Shown here: one piece after another, positions 34,931 through 47,036 of the stretch
Layout: the number at the start of each line of letters is the position of its first letter
Position numbering within the stretch: position 1 is the stretch's first letter
NCBI RefSeq assembly: GCF_949987515.2
Contig: NC_082693.1
Span: 22,378,994 to 22,442,993 of the forward strand
Reading direction: 5' to 3'
Length of the DNA: 64,000 nt
DNA from: Delphinus delphis
Taxonomy: Eukaryota; Chordata; Mammalia; Artiodactyla; Delphinidae
Program-made: the position numbers and the translations under genes
Notes under the pieces: model-generated
What the model saw: the letters and a program-made list of their open reading frames with translations, nothing else
The model's database searches: none
Told to the model about the DNA's origin: nothing

Positions 34931-37905
34931 TGGAATTAATTAAAATTATTACCTAGCAGTTTGATTTTACTCTGGAGTGCTGTAGAAGTCCATTTAGATT
35001 GAATTAGGTTGGAGAAAAGGCTAACACACTTTTGAAGAAGGAAAAGATGACTTGCCATATCAGATAGCAAGCATTATTTTACAACTGTAACAGTTGAGGC
35101 AGCATATTGATGTAAAGATAGATAATAGATACAAAGGTAGTATAGAGAGCTCAGAAACATACCCATACATTTATTGAAAAAACATACAACAGGTGTGGCA
35201 TTACAATTCAGTGGGGGAAGAACGTACTATCCAATAAATGGGAACTGGCGCAACTAGTTGTCCACATGAGAAAAGGAAAATATAATTAGATATCTTCCTT
35301 ATACCACGCATGCAAATAAACAGCAGATGAATTAAAGACAAAGGCAAAACCTTGGGGACAGATCTTTTTTTTTAAGTTTTAAAATTAATGTATTATGCCC
35401 TTTTTTGCAATATAGTTCTATTCATTTTAACATGTGTACAGATTCCACCGCAATCAGGATACAGAACTATCCATTATTTCAGAATACTCTCTTGTGCCAC
35501 ACCCTTCTCCCCCACCCCCGTGCCCACTCCCACTTCCAGCTCCTGACAACCACTGATCTCTTTTGTACCCTCTTATCTACCGCTGTGGTTTTGTCCTTTG
35601 GGCAGTGCCAGGTAAATGGAAGCAGTATGTAACCTTTGAGATTGTCTTCTTTCACTCAGTCAGCATAATATTTTTGAGATTCACCTATGTTGTTGCCTTA
35701 TCAGTGCTTTATTCAGTATTATTGCTGAGTAGTATCTCATTGTGTGGATGGTATGTACTGCAGTTTGTTTATCCACTCATTTCTCTACAGTAAATACCCA
35801 GAATTGGTATTCCTGGGTCATATGGTAGAATACATTTAACTTTTCAGAAACTGCTAAACCATTTTCCAAAATAACCATGTTATTTTGCATTCTCACCAGC
35901 ACTGTGTGAGAGTTCCGTGCCAGCACTTGGTATGTCAGTACTTTCTATTTTATCCATTTTAATAGGGGTGTAGTGGAGCTCATCATGGATTTAATTGCTT
36001 TTCTTTAATGGCTAATGATGTTGAATATGTTTTCATGTGCCTTTTTTGCCATCCATATATTTTTTTGGTTAAGTGTTAAAGTCTTTTGCTCATTTTTAAA
36101 AATTAGATTATTACCTTATTGTTAGTTTTGAGAGGTTTTTATGTATTCTGAATACAAGTCCTGTGTCAGATATGTGATTTGTATCTTCTCCTAGTCTATA
36201 GCTTGTCTTTTCAGACTGTCTTAACAGTGTTTCCCAGAGCAAAAGTTTCTAATTTTGATGACGTCCAGTTTATTGAATTTTCCTTTTTTGAATCAAGCTT
36301 TTGGTATCATGTCTAAAAAGTGTTTGCTTAACCCCAGGTCACAAAGATTTTCTCTTGTTTTTTCTTCTAGAAGCGTTACCATTTTTCGTTTTACATTTAG
36401 AGCTATGGTCCATTTGGAGTTAATTTTTGTGAAAATTGTAAGAATTACTTAACATGTTGGCATGCAGATGTCCAGTCTCCCAGCACCATTTGCTGAAAAG
36501 GCTATCCTTTCTCCTTTGACTTGCCTTTACACCTTCTTCAAAAATCAGTTGGTCGTGTTTCTGTGGGCTTATTTCTGGACTCTGTTCTGTTTTATCTGAC
36601 TGGCTCTGCCAATACCATGCCATCTTAACTGCTATAGCTTTATAGTAAGTCTTAAAATTTAGAAGTGTGATTTCTCCAATTTTGTTTTCAAAATTATTTT
36701 GACTATTTGGTTGAATTTGCCATTGAAACCACTTGAGTCTAGAGATTTTTGGCAGAAGATTTTTAACTACGAATGTTTTTAATAGTTGTAGGACTATAGA
36801 ATAGTTACAGGTATTTAATAGTTATAGCTATAATAATTATTACTAATAGTTGCATCTTGTATGACTTTATGTAGTTTGTGGTTTTTGAAGAATTTGTCCA
36901 TTTCATCCAATTCATGTGTATGAAATTTATTATTGTATTCACTTATCCTATTAATGAATTAGGAGTCTGCAGTGATATCCCTTCTTTCATTCCTGACATT
37001 GGTAATTTATGTCTTCTCTCTTTTTTTTCTTGGTGAGTTACGCTAGAGGTTTATCAACTTTTTTTGCTTTTTCAAAGAACTAGTTTTTGGTTTCATTGTT
37101 TTTTTTTCTGTTGTTTTCCTGTTTTCAATTTCATTAATTTCTCCTCTTGTATTATTTCCTTCTTTCTGTTTACTGTGTGTTTATTTTGCTTTTCTTTTCC
37201 TTATTTCATGAGGTTGAGGCTTAGATAGTTGATTTAATATCTTTCTAGTTTTCTTATATAAGCATTTAGTGTATGAATTTCCTGCTTTACATGCATGCCA
37301 AAATTTTGATATCTTGTACTTAGATCAAAATATTTTCTAATTTCCAAAAAAACTTTCTTTTTGTCTCATGGATTACTTATGTGTGTTGTTTAATTTCCAA
37401 ACATTTAGAGATTTTCTTGTTGTCTCTTCGTTATTTATTTTAGTTTAATTCCATTATGTTCAGAGAACATAATTTGTATGACTGCAGTTCTTTTAAATTT
37501 GTTAAGGTTTGTTTTTTGATCCAGGATATACTCTATCCTAGTGAATGTCCCATGTGTACTTAAAAATAATGTGTATTCTGCTGTTGTTGGTTATAGTGTT
37601 TTATAAATATCAATTCAGTCTACTTAGTTGACGGAGTTTGTTCATTTCTTCTATATCGTTGCTGATTTTCTCTGTACTAGTTCCATCAATTACTGAGAAA
37701 GAAGTGTTGAAGATTTCAGCAGTAAGTGAGGGTATGTCTATTTATTTTTTTCAGTTTTTATTTGATTTTGAAGCTCCCTAGTTAGGTACATATACATTTA
37801 GGATTCTTATGTGTTCTTGGTGAGTTGGCCCTTTTATCAACTATGTATTGCCCCTCTTTTATCCCTGGTAATTTTCTTTTCTCTGAAGTCTAATTCATGT
37901 AGTAT

Positions 37906-38240
37906 ATTTTTTAAAATAAATTTATTTTTTTATTTTTGGCTGCGTTGGGTCTTTGTTGCTGTGCGTGGGTTTTCTCTAGCTGCAGTGAGCGGGGGCTACT
38001 TTTAGTTGCGGTGTGTGGACTTCTCTTGTGTAGCACGGGCGCTAGGTGTGCGGGCTTCAGTAGTTGTGGCATGCAGGCTCAGTAGTTGTGGCTCGTGGGC
38101 TCTAGAGCCCAGGCTCAGTAGTTGTGGCGCATGGGCTTAGTTGCTCTGCAGCATGTGGGATCTTCCCGGACCAGGGCTTGAACCTGTGTCCCCTGCGTTG
38201 GCAGGTGGATTCTTAACCATTGCGCCACCAGGGAAGTCCC
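37906..38240 (-). mobile_element. CHR-type SINE (long subtype), antisense
   Basis: Reverse complement ends in CCACCAGGGAAGTCCC, with 'gcgttgggtctttgttgctgtg' and 'tggattcttaaccattgcgcc'. Target-site duplication TCATGTAGTAT / TCATCTAGTAT (37895-37905, 38241-38251) in the old L1. Confidence 0.92.
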
Positions 38241-38276
38241 TCATCTAGTATTAATATAGCCACCAGCTCTCTTTTT

Positions 38277-39060
38277 TAAATATAATACCTTTTTTGAGAT
38301 ACAATTTCACATACCATAATATTCCATCATTTAATGTGTACAATTTGATGGTTTTTTTGTATATTCACAGAGTTGTGCAACCAGCACCACAATCGATTTT
38401 AGAATATTTTCTTCACTCCAAAAAGCTATGCCCATTAAGTCACTACCCATTCCCCTTATCTTCCCCCTCTGCCTTTGACCCTAGACAAATCACTAATCTA
38501 CTTTCTGCCTATATGAATGTGCATCTTGTGGACATTTCATGTAAATGGAATCAAAATATGTGCTTTGTGACCAGCTTCTTTCACTTAGCATAATTTTTCA
38601 AGTTTCATCCATTTTGTAGCTTATGTCAGTACATCATTCCTCTTTTTTGGGGGTCAAAAAATATTCACTGTATCACATTTTATTTATTCATTTTTCAGTT
38701 GTTGGACATTTGGGCTATTTCTACTTTGGAGCTATTATGAATAGTGTTGCTATGAACATTCATGTACAAATTTTCTGCAAGGACATGTTTTCATTTTCTT
38801 GGTGTGTACCTAGGAGGAGAATTGCTAGATCATGTGTTTAACCTTTTGAGGAACTGCCAGACTGGTTTCCAAAGTGGCTGCACCATTTTACATTCCAACC
38901 AGCAGTCCATGAAAGCTCCAAATTCTCTACATCCTAGCCAACACTTAACTATCTTCTTTATTATATAGCCAGCCTAGTAGATATGAAGTAGAATCTTGTT
39001 ATTTTGATTTGCAGTTCCCTGATGGCTAATCATGTTGAGCACCTTTTCATGTACTTATTA
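38277..39060 (-). mobile_element. L1 3' tail nested in the old L1
   Basis: A second L1 3' UTR begins abruptly ('ttttttgagatacaatttcacataccataatattcc') and runs into ORF2 C-terminal sequence. The host L1 phrase is doubled around it: 'caccagctctctttt' before and 'cactggctttctttt' after, the likely target-site duplication. Confidence 0.8.
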
Positions 39061-39905
39061 TTAGTACACTGGCTTTCTTTTGATTGGTGTTTATATAGTG
39101 TGTCTCTTTCCATCCTTTTACTTTTAACTTACCTATATCATATTTAAAGTGAGTTTCGTGTAGACAACATATAATTAGGTCCTGTTTTAAATCCTAATTA
39201 AAGAGTTAGATTATCAGACTGCGTGTTCTAATGTGTTTAGAACATTTATATTTAGTGTAGTTATTAATATATTTGTATTTAGATCCACCATCTTATTTGT
39301 TTTCTGTTTGTACCCTCAGTGTTTTGTTCCTTCCTTTCCCCTTTTTTCCTTCTTTTGGGTTATTAAAACTTTTTATTCATTTTAATTCATCTGTTATGAT
39401 TTTAAGTCTTATCTCCATACTGCTTTTTTTAGGGATTTCTCTAGTATTACAACATATATGTTTGTTTACAATTGACATTTTATCATTTCAAGTGAGATGT
39501 TGAAACATTATAGTATAGGTCCATTTACCCTCCCCGTTTATGTTATAGTTATATATTACATCTACATAAATTGAAAATTCCATCACAAAAGTTATAGCTT
39601 TTGTTTTCAAATATCAGACATTTTAAAGCACTCAAAAAGAGAATAGTCTATTCTCTTTTTCAAGATATTTATGATTTCTCTTGCTCTTCCTTTATTCCTG
39701 ATACTCTAAGTTTCCTTCTGCTATCATTTTGCTTCCCTCTGAAGAATTTCCTTTAGAACAAATCTACTAGAAGTGAATTCTCTTCTTCTTCATCTGAGAA
39801 TGATTTTTATTTTACCTTCATATATGCAGGGTATTTTCACTGGATATAGAATTATGGGTTGAGCATTCCATTCCTCAGCACTTTTAACTGGCCTTCCTGA
39901 TTTCT

Positions 39906-40224
39906 TTTTTTTTTTTTTAGATGTTGGGGGTAGGAGTTTATTAATTAATTAATTTATTTTTGCTGTGTTGGGTCTTCATTTCTGTGCGAGGGCTTTCTCT
40001 AGTTGTGGCAAGTGGGGGCCACTCTTCATCACGGTGCGCGGGCCTCTCACTATCGCGGCCTCTTTTGTTGCGGAGCACAGGCTCCAGACGCGCAGGCTTG
40101 GTAGTTGTGGCTCACGGGCCTAGTTGCTCCGCGGCATGTGGGATCCTCCCAGACCAGGGCTCGAACCCATGTCCCCTGCATTAGCAGGCAGATTCTCAAC
40201 CACTGCGCCACGAGGGAAGCCCCA
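39906..40224 (-). mobile_element. CHR-type SINE, antisense (composite-looking)
   Basis: Ends CCACGAGGGAAGCCCC. Perfect 15-bp target-site duplication GCCTTCCTGATTTCT (39891-39905 and 40225-40239). The half away from the head joins long-subtype sequence ('tgggtcttcatttctgtgcgagggctttctctag') to the short-subtype block ('gcgggcctctcactatcgcggcctc'). Confidence 0.93.
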
Positions 40225-40424
40225 GCCTTCCTGATTTCTGATGAAAAATCTATAGTCATTCAAAATGTTGGTTGTCTGTAAGTAATATGTTATTTTTCTC
40301 TGGCTGCTTTCAGGATTTTTCTTTGTCTTTCATTTTCAGAAATTTGATTATGATGTGTCTGAGCTTGGACCTTCTTGGATTTATCCTGTTTTGGGCTTGC
40401 TGAGGACTGAGAATGATACAAGCA

Positions 40425-41939
40425 GAAAGATTTCTGAGAAAGAGGCAAAGTGTTGCATAATTTAAATTCATGAATAACTGATCCAGTTAAATGTTTCTAT
40501 TTTACCTGATTGACAAGGTAGAATATTCTTGGAAGGACACAAAATATAATAGTATATTAACCATTGTGAGTATTATGGCTTTTCAGTAGGGGACTTTTAA
40601 AATCTATACGTAACAAAAATAAATATGCTATTATTAATACATTGCTCATATATTTAGGAATGTTATGTAGTCCTAAACCATAGAGAGAGGCAACCCCATA
40701 AAATCCACTTGGAGATGTTCAAAACGTCCTTTAGGAATGGTTTTAGTCCTCGCTTCACCTTTACAGTTTTTCCGGATACATTTATTTACAAATAAGGTGT
40801 GTACTGGACCATATCCTCTGCCATCCAAGCAATTTTCCCATCAGTGTTTAATATTGTGGCTAATCTTTTTCTACTGCAATGAGTTAGTGTTCATTCAGGG
40901 TTTTGTCTGGTACTATCAGGTAGCCATCCTGATTATGTCAGCTCTTATACTCATGGGTTTTATAACCTGATCATCCCATGTTTCTTTCTGGAATTTGGAA
41001 GGCCAGATTTTGTGTGTCTGTGATGGAATCTTTGACTTCTCCATGGATTTCTTATGATTTTATTGTTTTACATGAAACCCTTGCATAGGACTTTTAGTAA
41101 AAGTAATGTTTTTATAACTATGTACTTTAAAGTAGTTCGATAGTATCTGTAATATACGATACTAGCTTTAGAATCTTTTTTTTTTTTTACTGTGCATCTC
41201 TACCTTATTATTTTAGGTAGCATCAAGCCATCAAGTAGTTAATGTATTTGTTGTTTTTTAAAGGATATCGGAGGAACTTCCTTGCAGCATTTAAAAAAGT
41301 GAATTATTCCAAAAACAACTCAGCTACTAGTGTATGTATTTACTCTTTCATTTTAACGAGTTGCTCTATCTTAGAAGGCCACAGTTAAGTCATTTGATCA
41401 GTTTGGCTTCTGGTAAGAAATTGAATTTTATCAGCATGACTGAAGTGCCTGTTATGTATCAAGCCTGATGCACGTCACTTTTCATGTTTGATGTAAAACC
41501 CATTAACAAACAGTAAAGTCGGGATTTGGTGCTAGAGAGTTCAAAGTCTTTGCTTTGGGCTTGGACACTCCGTGAATTTTGGGAACACAGTCACGAGATT
41601 TTCTTCCAGTAGGCATGATTGTTGGAGTAAGAGTTTTGTACCAGAAGATGGTAATATGAAGCGGAGAAAGTAACAACATTTCATAATTATTCCACTAGTA
41701 GATGATTTAGGGTGCTTTCATTTAGCAGTTGGGATTTACTACATATGGGAACATTAGGTATAAAGACCTAGTATAAACTCTGAAGGTGCTTTGACTAATT
41801 TAGTTGAGGCCTGTGATTGAGGCAAGGAGGGTGAGCCTTAGCTACTGAATCAAAGCTTAGGATTTAATAGGCAGTGGGTCTTTGGTGCCATGTTGTCAAG
41901 TTGATACCCCCAGAACACAGCTTAACTTTTTCATATTCC
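40425..41939. other. FGFR1OP2 intron 1, nothing clear
   Basis: Plain intronic DNA; no coding or repeat family that I can name. Confidence 0.45.
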
Positions 41940-42137
41940 TTTTTTTTTTAAATATTTATTTATTTATTATTTATTTGGCTATGCAGGGTCTTTGTTGCAG
42001 CACACAGGGTCTTTGTTGCAGCATGCGGGATCTTTAGTTGTGGCATTGCGGGATCTAGTTCCCTGACCAGGGATTGAACCTGGGCCCCCTGCGTTGGGAG
42101 CATGGAGTCTTAACCACTGGACCACCAGGGAAGTCCC
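41940..42137 (-). mobile_element. CHR-type SINE, antisense (older subtype)
   Basis: Ends TGGACCACCAGGGAAGTCCC; B-box complement GGGATTGAACCTGGG. A diverged 16-bp duplication (41924-41939 'aactttttcatattcc', 42138-42153 'aactctttcgtatttc') brackets it. A 'gcagggtctttgttgcagca' unit is doubled at ~41984-42022. Confidence 0.85.
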
Positions 42138-42761
42138 AACTCTTTCGTATTTCAAAAAGAAAGATTTATGATTATCTGGAAAGATTCCATCTAGTTTCAG
42201 GGCTCTGTAGATTCCTTCACCCAGAGAATTCTGGGAGCATGGCTTTTGGGGAGAGGGCAACTTATTGAATTACACACAGTATAGGTATTCTCATGTCTAG
42301 ATCACCTATCATCTGATCATATATAGGAACTTTAGTGCATTTTATTTGGAAACGCATCCTATCTATTGTTTGTAGATGTCATGTTGTTACAAAGCATAAA
42401 GAGGTATTCTTCTCATAGTAGTCCCAACAGTATCATTTAACAATATCCTAGGTTGGAACCTAGGACTGTCAGAGGTTCCTCATACTTGTTCTATTAAATC
42501 AAGATAAACTTTACTTCTCTAAGATCTTTTATAACTTTCTCTAGACTTTGTTTTTTTTATTTCTTTCACCATCTATTACAACCAGTTATTTTTACTATAA
42601 GACAAATATTTTTTTCTTTTTAATTTTTTTTTCCCACAAATAACTTTAAAATTTTTCTCTGAAGAATCTGCTGTTCTATAGTAGTGGGATTGATAGGAGA
42701 TATGGAGATATAGTAACTCCCACATAAATAGGAAAGCCATACTATTACCTATCTATAATTT

Positions 42762-42975
42762 TATTTTTTTATTATTTTTTTTTGCGGTATGCGGGCCTCT
42801 CACTGTTGTGGCCTCTCCCGTTGCGGAGCACAGGCTCTGGACGCGCAGGCTCAGCGGCCATGGCTCACGGGCCCAGCCGCTCCGCGGCATGTGGGATCTT
42901 CCCGGACCGGGGCACGAACCCGTGTCCCCTGCATCGGCAGGCGGACTCTCAACCACTGCGCCACCAGGGAAGCCC
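42762..42975 (-). mobile_element. CHR-type SINE (short cetacean subtype), antisense
   Basis: Near-consensus copy, ends CCACCAGGGAAGCCCC. Perfect 10-bp duplication CCTATCTATA (42748-42757, 42975-42984, one C shared with the element end). It has open frames on both strands that are purely SINE-derived. Confidence 0.93.
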
Positions 42976-42989
42976 CTATCTATATTTTT

Positions 42990-44460
42990 AGATTATTCCC
43001 CTTGGAAGTTTAGAGGAAGGGCAAGGCATTATTGGAGACTAATATCTCCCTTGGAGCATCTTAGATAGATTTTGAATGGCTGTCCTTTTGTGTTTTAGCC
43101 AGTACAAGCCATTGGTTCCTTTAATTGCCCTTTTGCTTGTATTTTGAAGTACACTTATCTAAATCTCCTAGATATTAGAGGACAAATCTTTTGGTTGTTT
43201 TATCTAGAGAGACAGAAATTGTATTAGTTTCCAGCTTAATTCTTAAAGCTCTCTGGAAATGTCTAGTCATGAATATTTTCTAGATTGGCAGTTTTACATT
43301 TTAATTTATTTTGATTAAATCTTTTTATTCAGCTTTAAACCTGTTTATAATAACAGGGCAGTATACCCTTTGCTTCAGCTGTTGGGTACAACCAAGAATA
43401 CTGTTTGAACGTTTTTTCATCTTTATTTAGTTTACAATTTTGAATCTTTGCTATATAACCTTAAATGAAAGCCTGCTAAAATGGCCTGATGTGTTCTCTT
43501 TCCTTCTTTTAAAATGTTACACAGTTGGGTTATTTAAATCGCTTTTGTACTTACTGCATTTTTCTCTGTCTGAGGGGCTAATAATTAACTGAACTATAGT
43601 CCAGTACAGTAGCATCTAACTGTCCTACATTCTGTAGCAAATTTCTGTCTTCCTAAACTTGATGAAAATCCTTCATTATAGCCCTTAACTTGGTTCTATA
43701 CCTGAGTTTTAATTTAATATCTATAGACCTGGCTTCTGGCCTAGTAATTTTACAGTATAATTTTATTTTTTGAGAAAATCTTGAAGAAAGGGTAGCTTAT
43801 ATAGAAAGTAAGGTGACACTTAGTAGAAAGAGAAAAATTCAAGAATGATAAGTTTTAGAAGGTTAAAGTTTTTGAGAGACATTATTTTAAGACTAAAATT
43901 TTGTTTTGAGGTCTCAGCTTGCCAGTTGAAGAAACTACAATAACTGTTGGCTGCTTCATGTTTTGCCTCCTAATTTTTTGAGCTCCTTTTATGCATATTA
44001 ATTATTGATTTTAACACCTCAGAAGTTTCCCACAATGGCCAGTGTTGTTCTAAGTTAAAACTTTCTTTGCCATTCACTAAGGAAAGTGCAAGAGTTAGGA
44101 TTATAATGCAATTTTGTATAAGAAGCCAAAGTTCCTCCAGAAGGAGGTTGACACTTGAGCATAGCATGACACATAGAGGCCACTTTGGCTGGTCAGTAGT
44201 GTGCATTTGTGAATGGTGTCTCAGGTCACCTGACCAAGCAGAGGCTAGGAAGGGTCTATGGTCAGAGACCTGACAGTCATTGACTGCAGAATAAAGACTA
44301 TTAAAGTGACCTTTTTCATAAATGACAAATGACTTGATAGGGTTTGCCCTTATGAAGAGCACAATTTCTGTATAACATAAAATATATCCATTGGATGTGT
44401 ACTTTTTTTCCCCACTATAAATTCAGGGTGTTTTAAATACATTCTGATTATGTCTGCAAA
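42990..44460. other. FGFR1OP2 intron 1, nothing clear
   Basis: AT-rich, no recognised elements. The minus-strand open frame 43970-44362 (130 codons) has no recognised domain and no splice context; probably chance. Confidence 0.45.
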
Positions 44461-44477
44461 TCATACATGTATGATCG

Positions 44478-44503
44478 CACACACACACATATGTGTGTGT
44501 GTG
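44478..44503. repeat. Perfect 26-bp (CA)n·(TG)n palindrome followed by AT repeats
   Basis: CACACACACACAT followed directly by its reverse complement ATGTGTGTGTGTG, then TATATA-rich DNA to ~44540. It can extrude as a hairpin. Confidence 0.85.
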
Positions 44504-44767
44504 TGTATATATATATGTAATTATATAATTATATATATTTACACGCATTGTATTTTTTGAATATTATAAATTCACTTTTGAGTTTGTTCTACCTTAACAG
44601 AATCAAAACCACAGATGTTCTTAGATGTTTTTTCTTCCGAGACAGTGAGCAATCCAGTAACAAATGTAACTTAAGCATATCTGTGTTAACGTGAAACTAA
44701 AATAAGATGCTATGCCAGCTTTGTTTTGAATCTTGATTTTCATTTTTAATTATACATATTCCTTTAG

Positions 44768-44904
44768 AAATGAGTTGCACAATTGAGAAGGCACTTGCTG
44801 ATGCTAAAGCCCTTGTTGAAAGACTGAGAGATCACGACGATGCAGCAGAATCTCTGATTGAGCAAACCACAGCTCTCAACAAGCGAGTAGAAGCTATGAA
44901 GCAG
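44768..44904 (+). CDS. FGFR1OP2: FGFR1OP2 coding exon 1 (residues 1-45)
   Basis: Acceptor ATTCCTTTAG, then AA and ATG at 44770, reading [20 protein letters not shown], then [20 protein letters not shown]; donor GTTTGA at 44905. Only two 5' UTR bases lie in this exon, so the rest of the leader must come from an upstream exon at the CpG island. Coding part is 45 codons, phase 0. Confidence 0.97.
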
Positions 44905-46988
44905 GTTTGATGTTTTTCCTTGCTGATTCCATTTTTAAAAAGCAGTCATTGATATTTATGTGTTGCTTGAATTGTAAACTTCTGCTTAATTAGTATTTTA
45001 TTATTTTTTAATGTTCTCTAAAATTTAAAAGTAGCTTGACTTGTGTGTTTCAGTTTACTTTAGATTGAAATGTAATTTTGTCAAGTTCAGCTGGCATGTA
45101 TATATGTAGATATTCTAAAACATATAGACTTGATTACTTTTCTGACAGTGAGGCACATTTGAGTTTGGAAAATACATGAATTTTTTAGGTCTAGATACAT
45201 TTGACAAAGACCAGATAATATCTTTCACTATATAATTGACACATATTTTGCTCTGTCTCCTATTTTTATAATGTAGAAATATTTTTCTTTATAGGAGTAT
45301 TTAAGTGACACTATTTAACAATAAAATAGTTTTTGAAAATGATGCAAAGCCATATCTGGTTTCCACCTTTTGCAGTTACTGCATTTGTACTTGCTACCTT
45401 ATTTTTCATTTAATGCTGCCAGTTAAAGAAGAAATAAAAAGGACTTCACTTCTTGTTATCCTTACTGTTGTATATAAGAACTTTACAGTGAGCTACTATT
45501 TTAAGCCCTCTTTTGATAAAGAGTTGCAACTCTAAGAGAGTTATAAAATCTCTGATATTATGATGGAAATCACTGGAGGAAAATATATATTCATAGCTTA
45601 CTCTCTAGAAATGCATCACCCCTTTTGTAAAAGGAAGCAACCCAGGGTTACTGCTTTTAACAAAGCTGCTGAAAATAGTGAAGGAAGTTTACTTATTTTG
45701 TTTTGCAACTCTGTTGCCCTAAGCACATTACATACGTCCCTGTCTACCTTGATTCATGCATTCCAGTGAACATATATATCTGGTATTGAGTTGTAAAAAA
45801 GGGGGGTTGACAACCAGAGTTAAGAACCATACCATAAAGTTTACCCTTTTGAAGAGTGCAGGTCATTGGATTTTAGTATATTCACATGCTGTGCAACCAT
45901 AATTACTATCTAGTTTGAGAACACTTCATTACCCCAAAAGCCCATATCCCTTAGTAGCTACTCCCTAGGTCTCCCTTTCCCTGGCCGCTGGAAACTACAA
46001 ATCTGTCTGTCTCCATGGATTTGCCTATTTTAGACATTTCATATGAATGGAATCATACAATATGTGGCTTTTTGTGACTTTTTTTAACGTAATGTTTTCA
46101 GGTTTCATCGATGTTGTAGCATGTATCAGTACTTGATTCCTTTTTATTGCTAAATAATATTCATTGTAAGGATACAGCACATTGTGTTTATCTGTTCATT
46201 GGTTGATGGACATTTGGATTGTTTCTATTTTTTGGCTATTATGTATAATACTGCTATGAATACTTGTTTGTAAGTTTCTATGTGGACATATGTTTTCAAT
46301 TTTCTTGGGTATATACCTAGTTCAATTAGAATGGATGGGTCTTAAAAATCTATATTTAACTTTTAGAGCATCTGCCTGACTGTTTTCCAGAGCAGGCACA
46401 TCATTTTACATTCCCATGAACAGTATATGAGAGTGATTTCTCCACATCCTCTCCAACACTTGTTATTACTTGCTTTTTGATTAAGCTCATCCTAGTCGTT
46501 GTGAAGTGGTATCTCCTTGTTACACTGAATTGTATTTCCTGAATGACTAATGATGTTAAGCATCTTTCATGTGTTTATTGGCCATTTGTGTATTTTCTTT
46601 AGAGAAATGTCTCTTCAAATCCTTTACCCATTTTTTTCCAGCTTTACTGAGATATACTTGACATACAACATTGTGTAACTTTAAGGTGTACAATATATAT
46701 TGATATATGTATATTTTGTGAAAAGATTACCTACCACAATGAGGTTAGTTAATACCTCCATCCCCTCACATAATTACCGTTCGTGTGTGTGTGTGTGTGT
46801 GTGTGTATACATTTAAGATGTGTTCTCTTGGCAACTTGCAAGTATATAATACAATATTGTTAACTCTAGACACCATGATGTACATTACATTCTCAGAACT
46901 TACTTGTTTGCCCATTTTTAAATTGAGTTATTTTTCCTTTTATTGAGTTGTATTGAGTTGAGTTGTAAGGGTTCTTTATCAAATATAC

Positions 46989-47036
<48 letters not shown>

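Larger units (their letters stand above)
35368..40424 (-). mobile_element. Old L1, antisense, broken by later insertions
   Basis: Reverse complement of L1 from 3' UTR (35368) through ORF2 (35820-39850) to the ORF1 region (40300-40420: 'gattatgatgtgtctgagcttggacc' parallels the younger L1 at ~51990). Interrupted by a CHR SINE at 37906-38240, a nested L1 tail at 38277-39060 and another SINE at 39906-40224. No long frames remain. It fills the middle of FGFR1OP2 intron 1. Confidence 0.85.

Noticed and set aside
42753..43068. Open frames of 64-86 codons with phrases such as [22 protein letters not shown]
   Set aside because: The same phrases recur at 205-531, 23761-24166 and 54473-54808; they are translations of CHR SINE copies.
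46783..47034. Repeats here as a possible CRISPR-like or satellite array
   Set aside because: They are simple (GT)n tracts without spacers, within and next to L1 3' tails in a mammalian intron.
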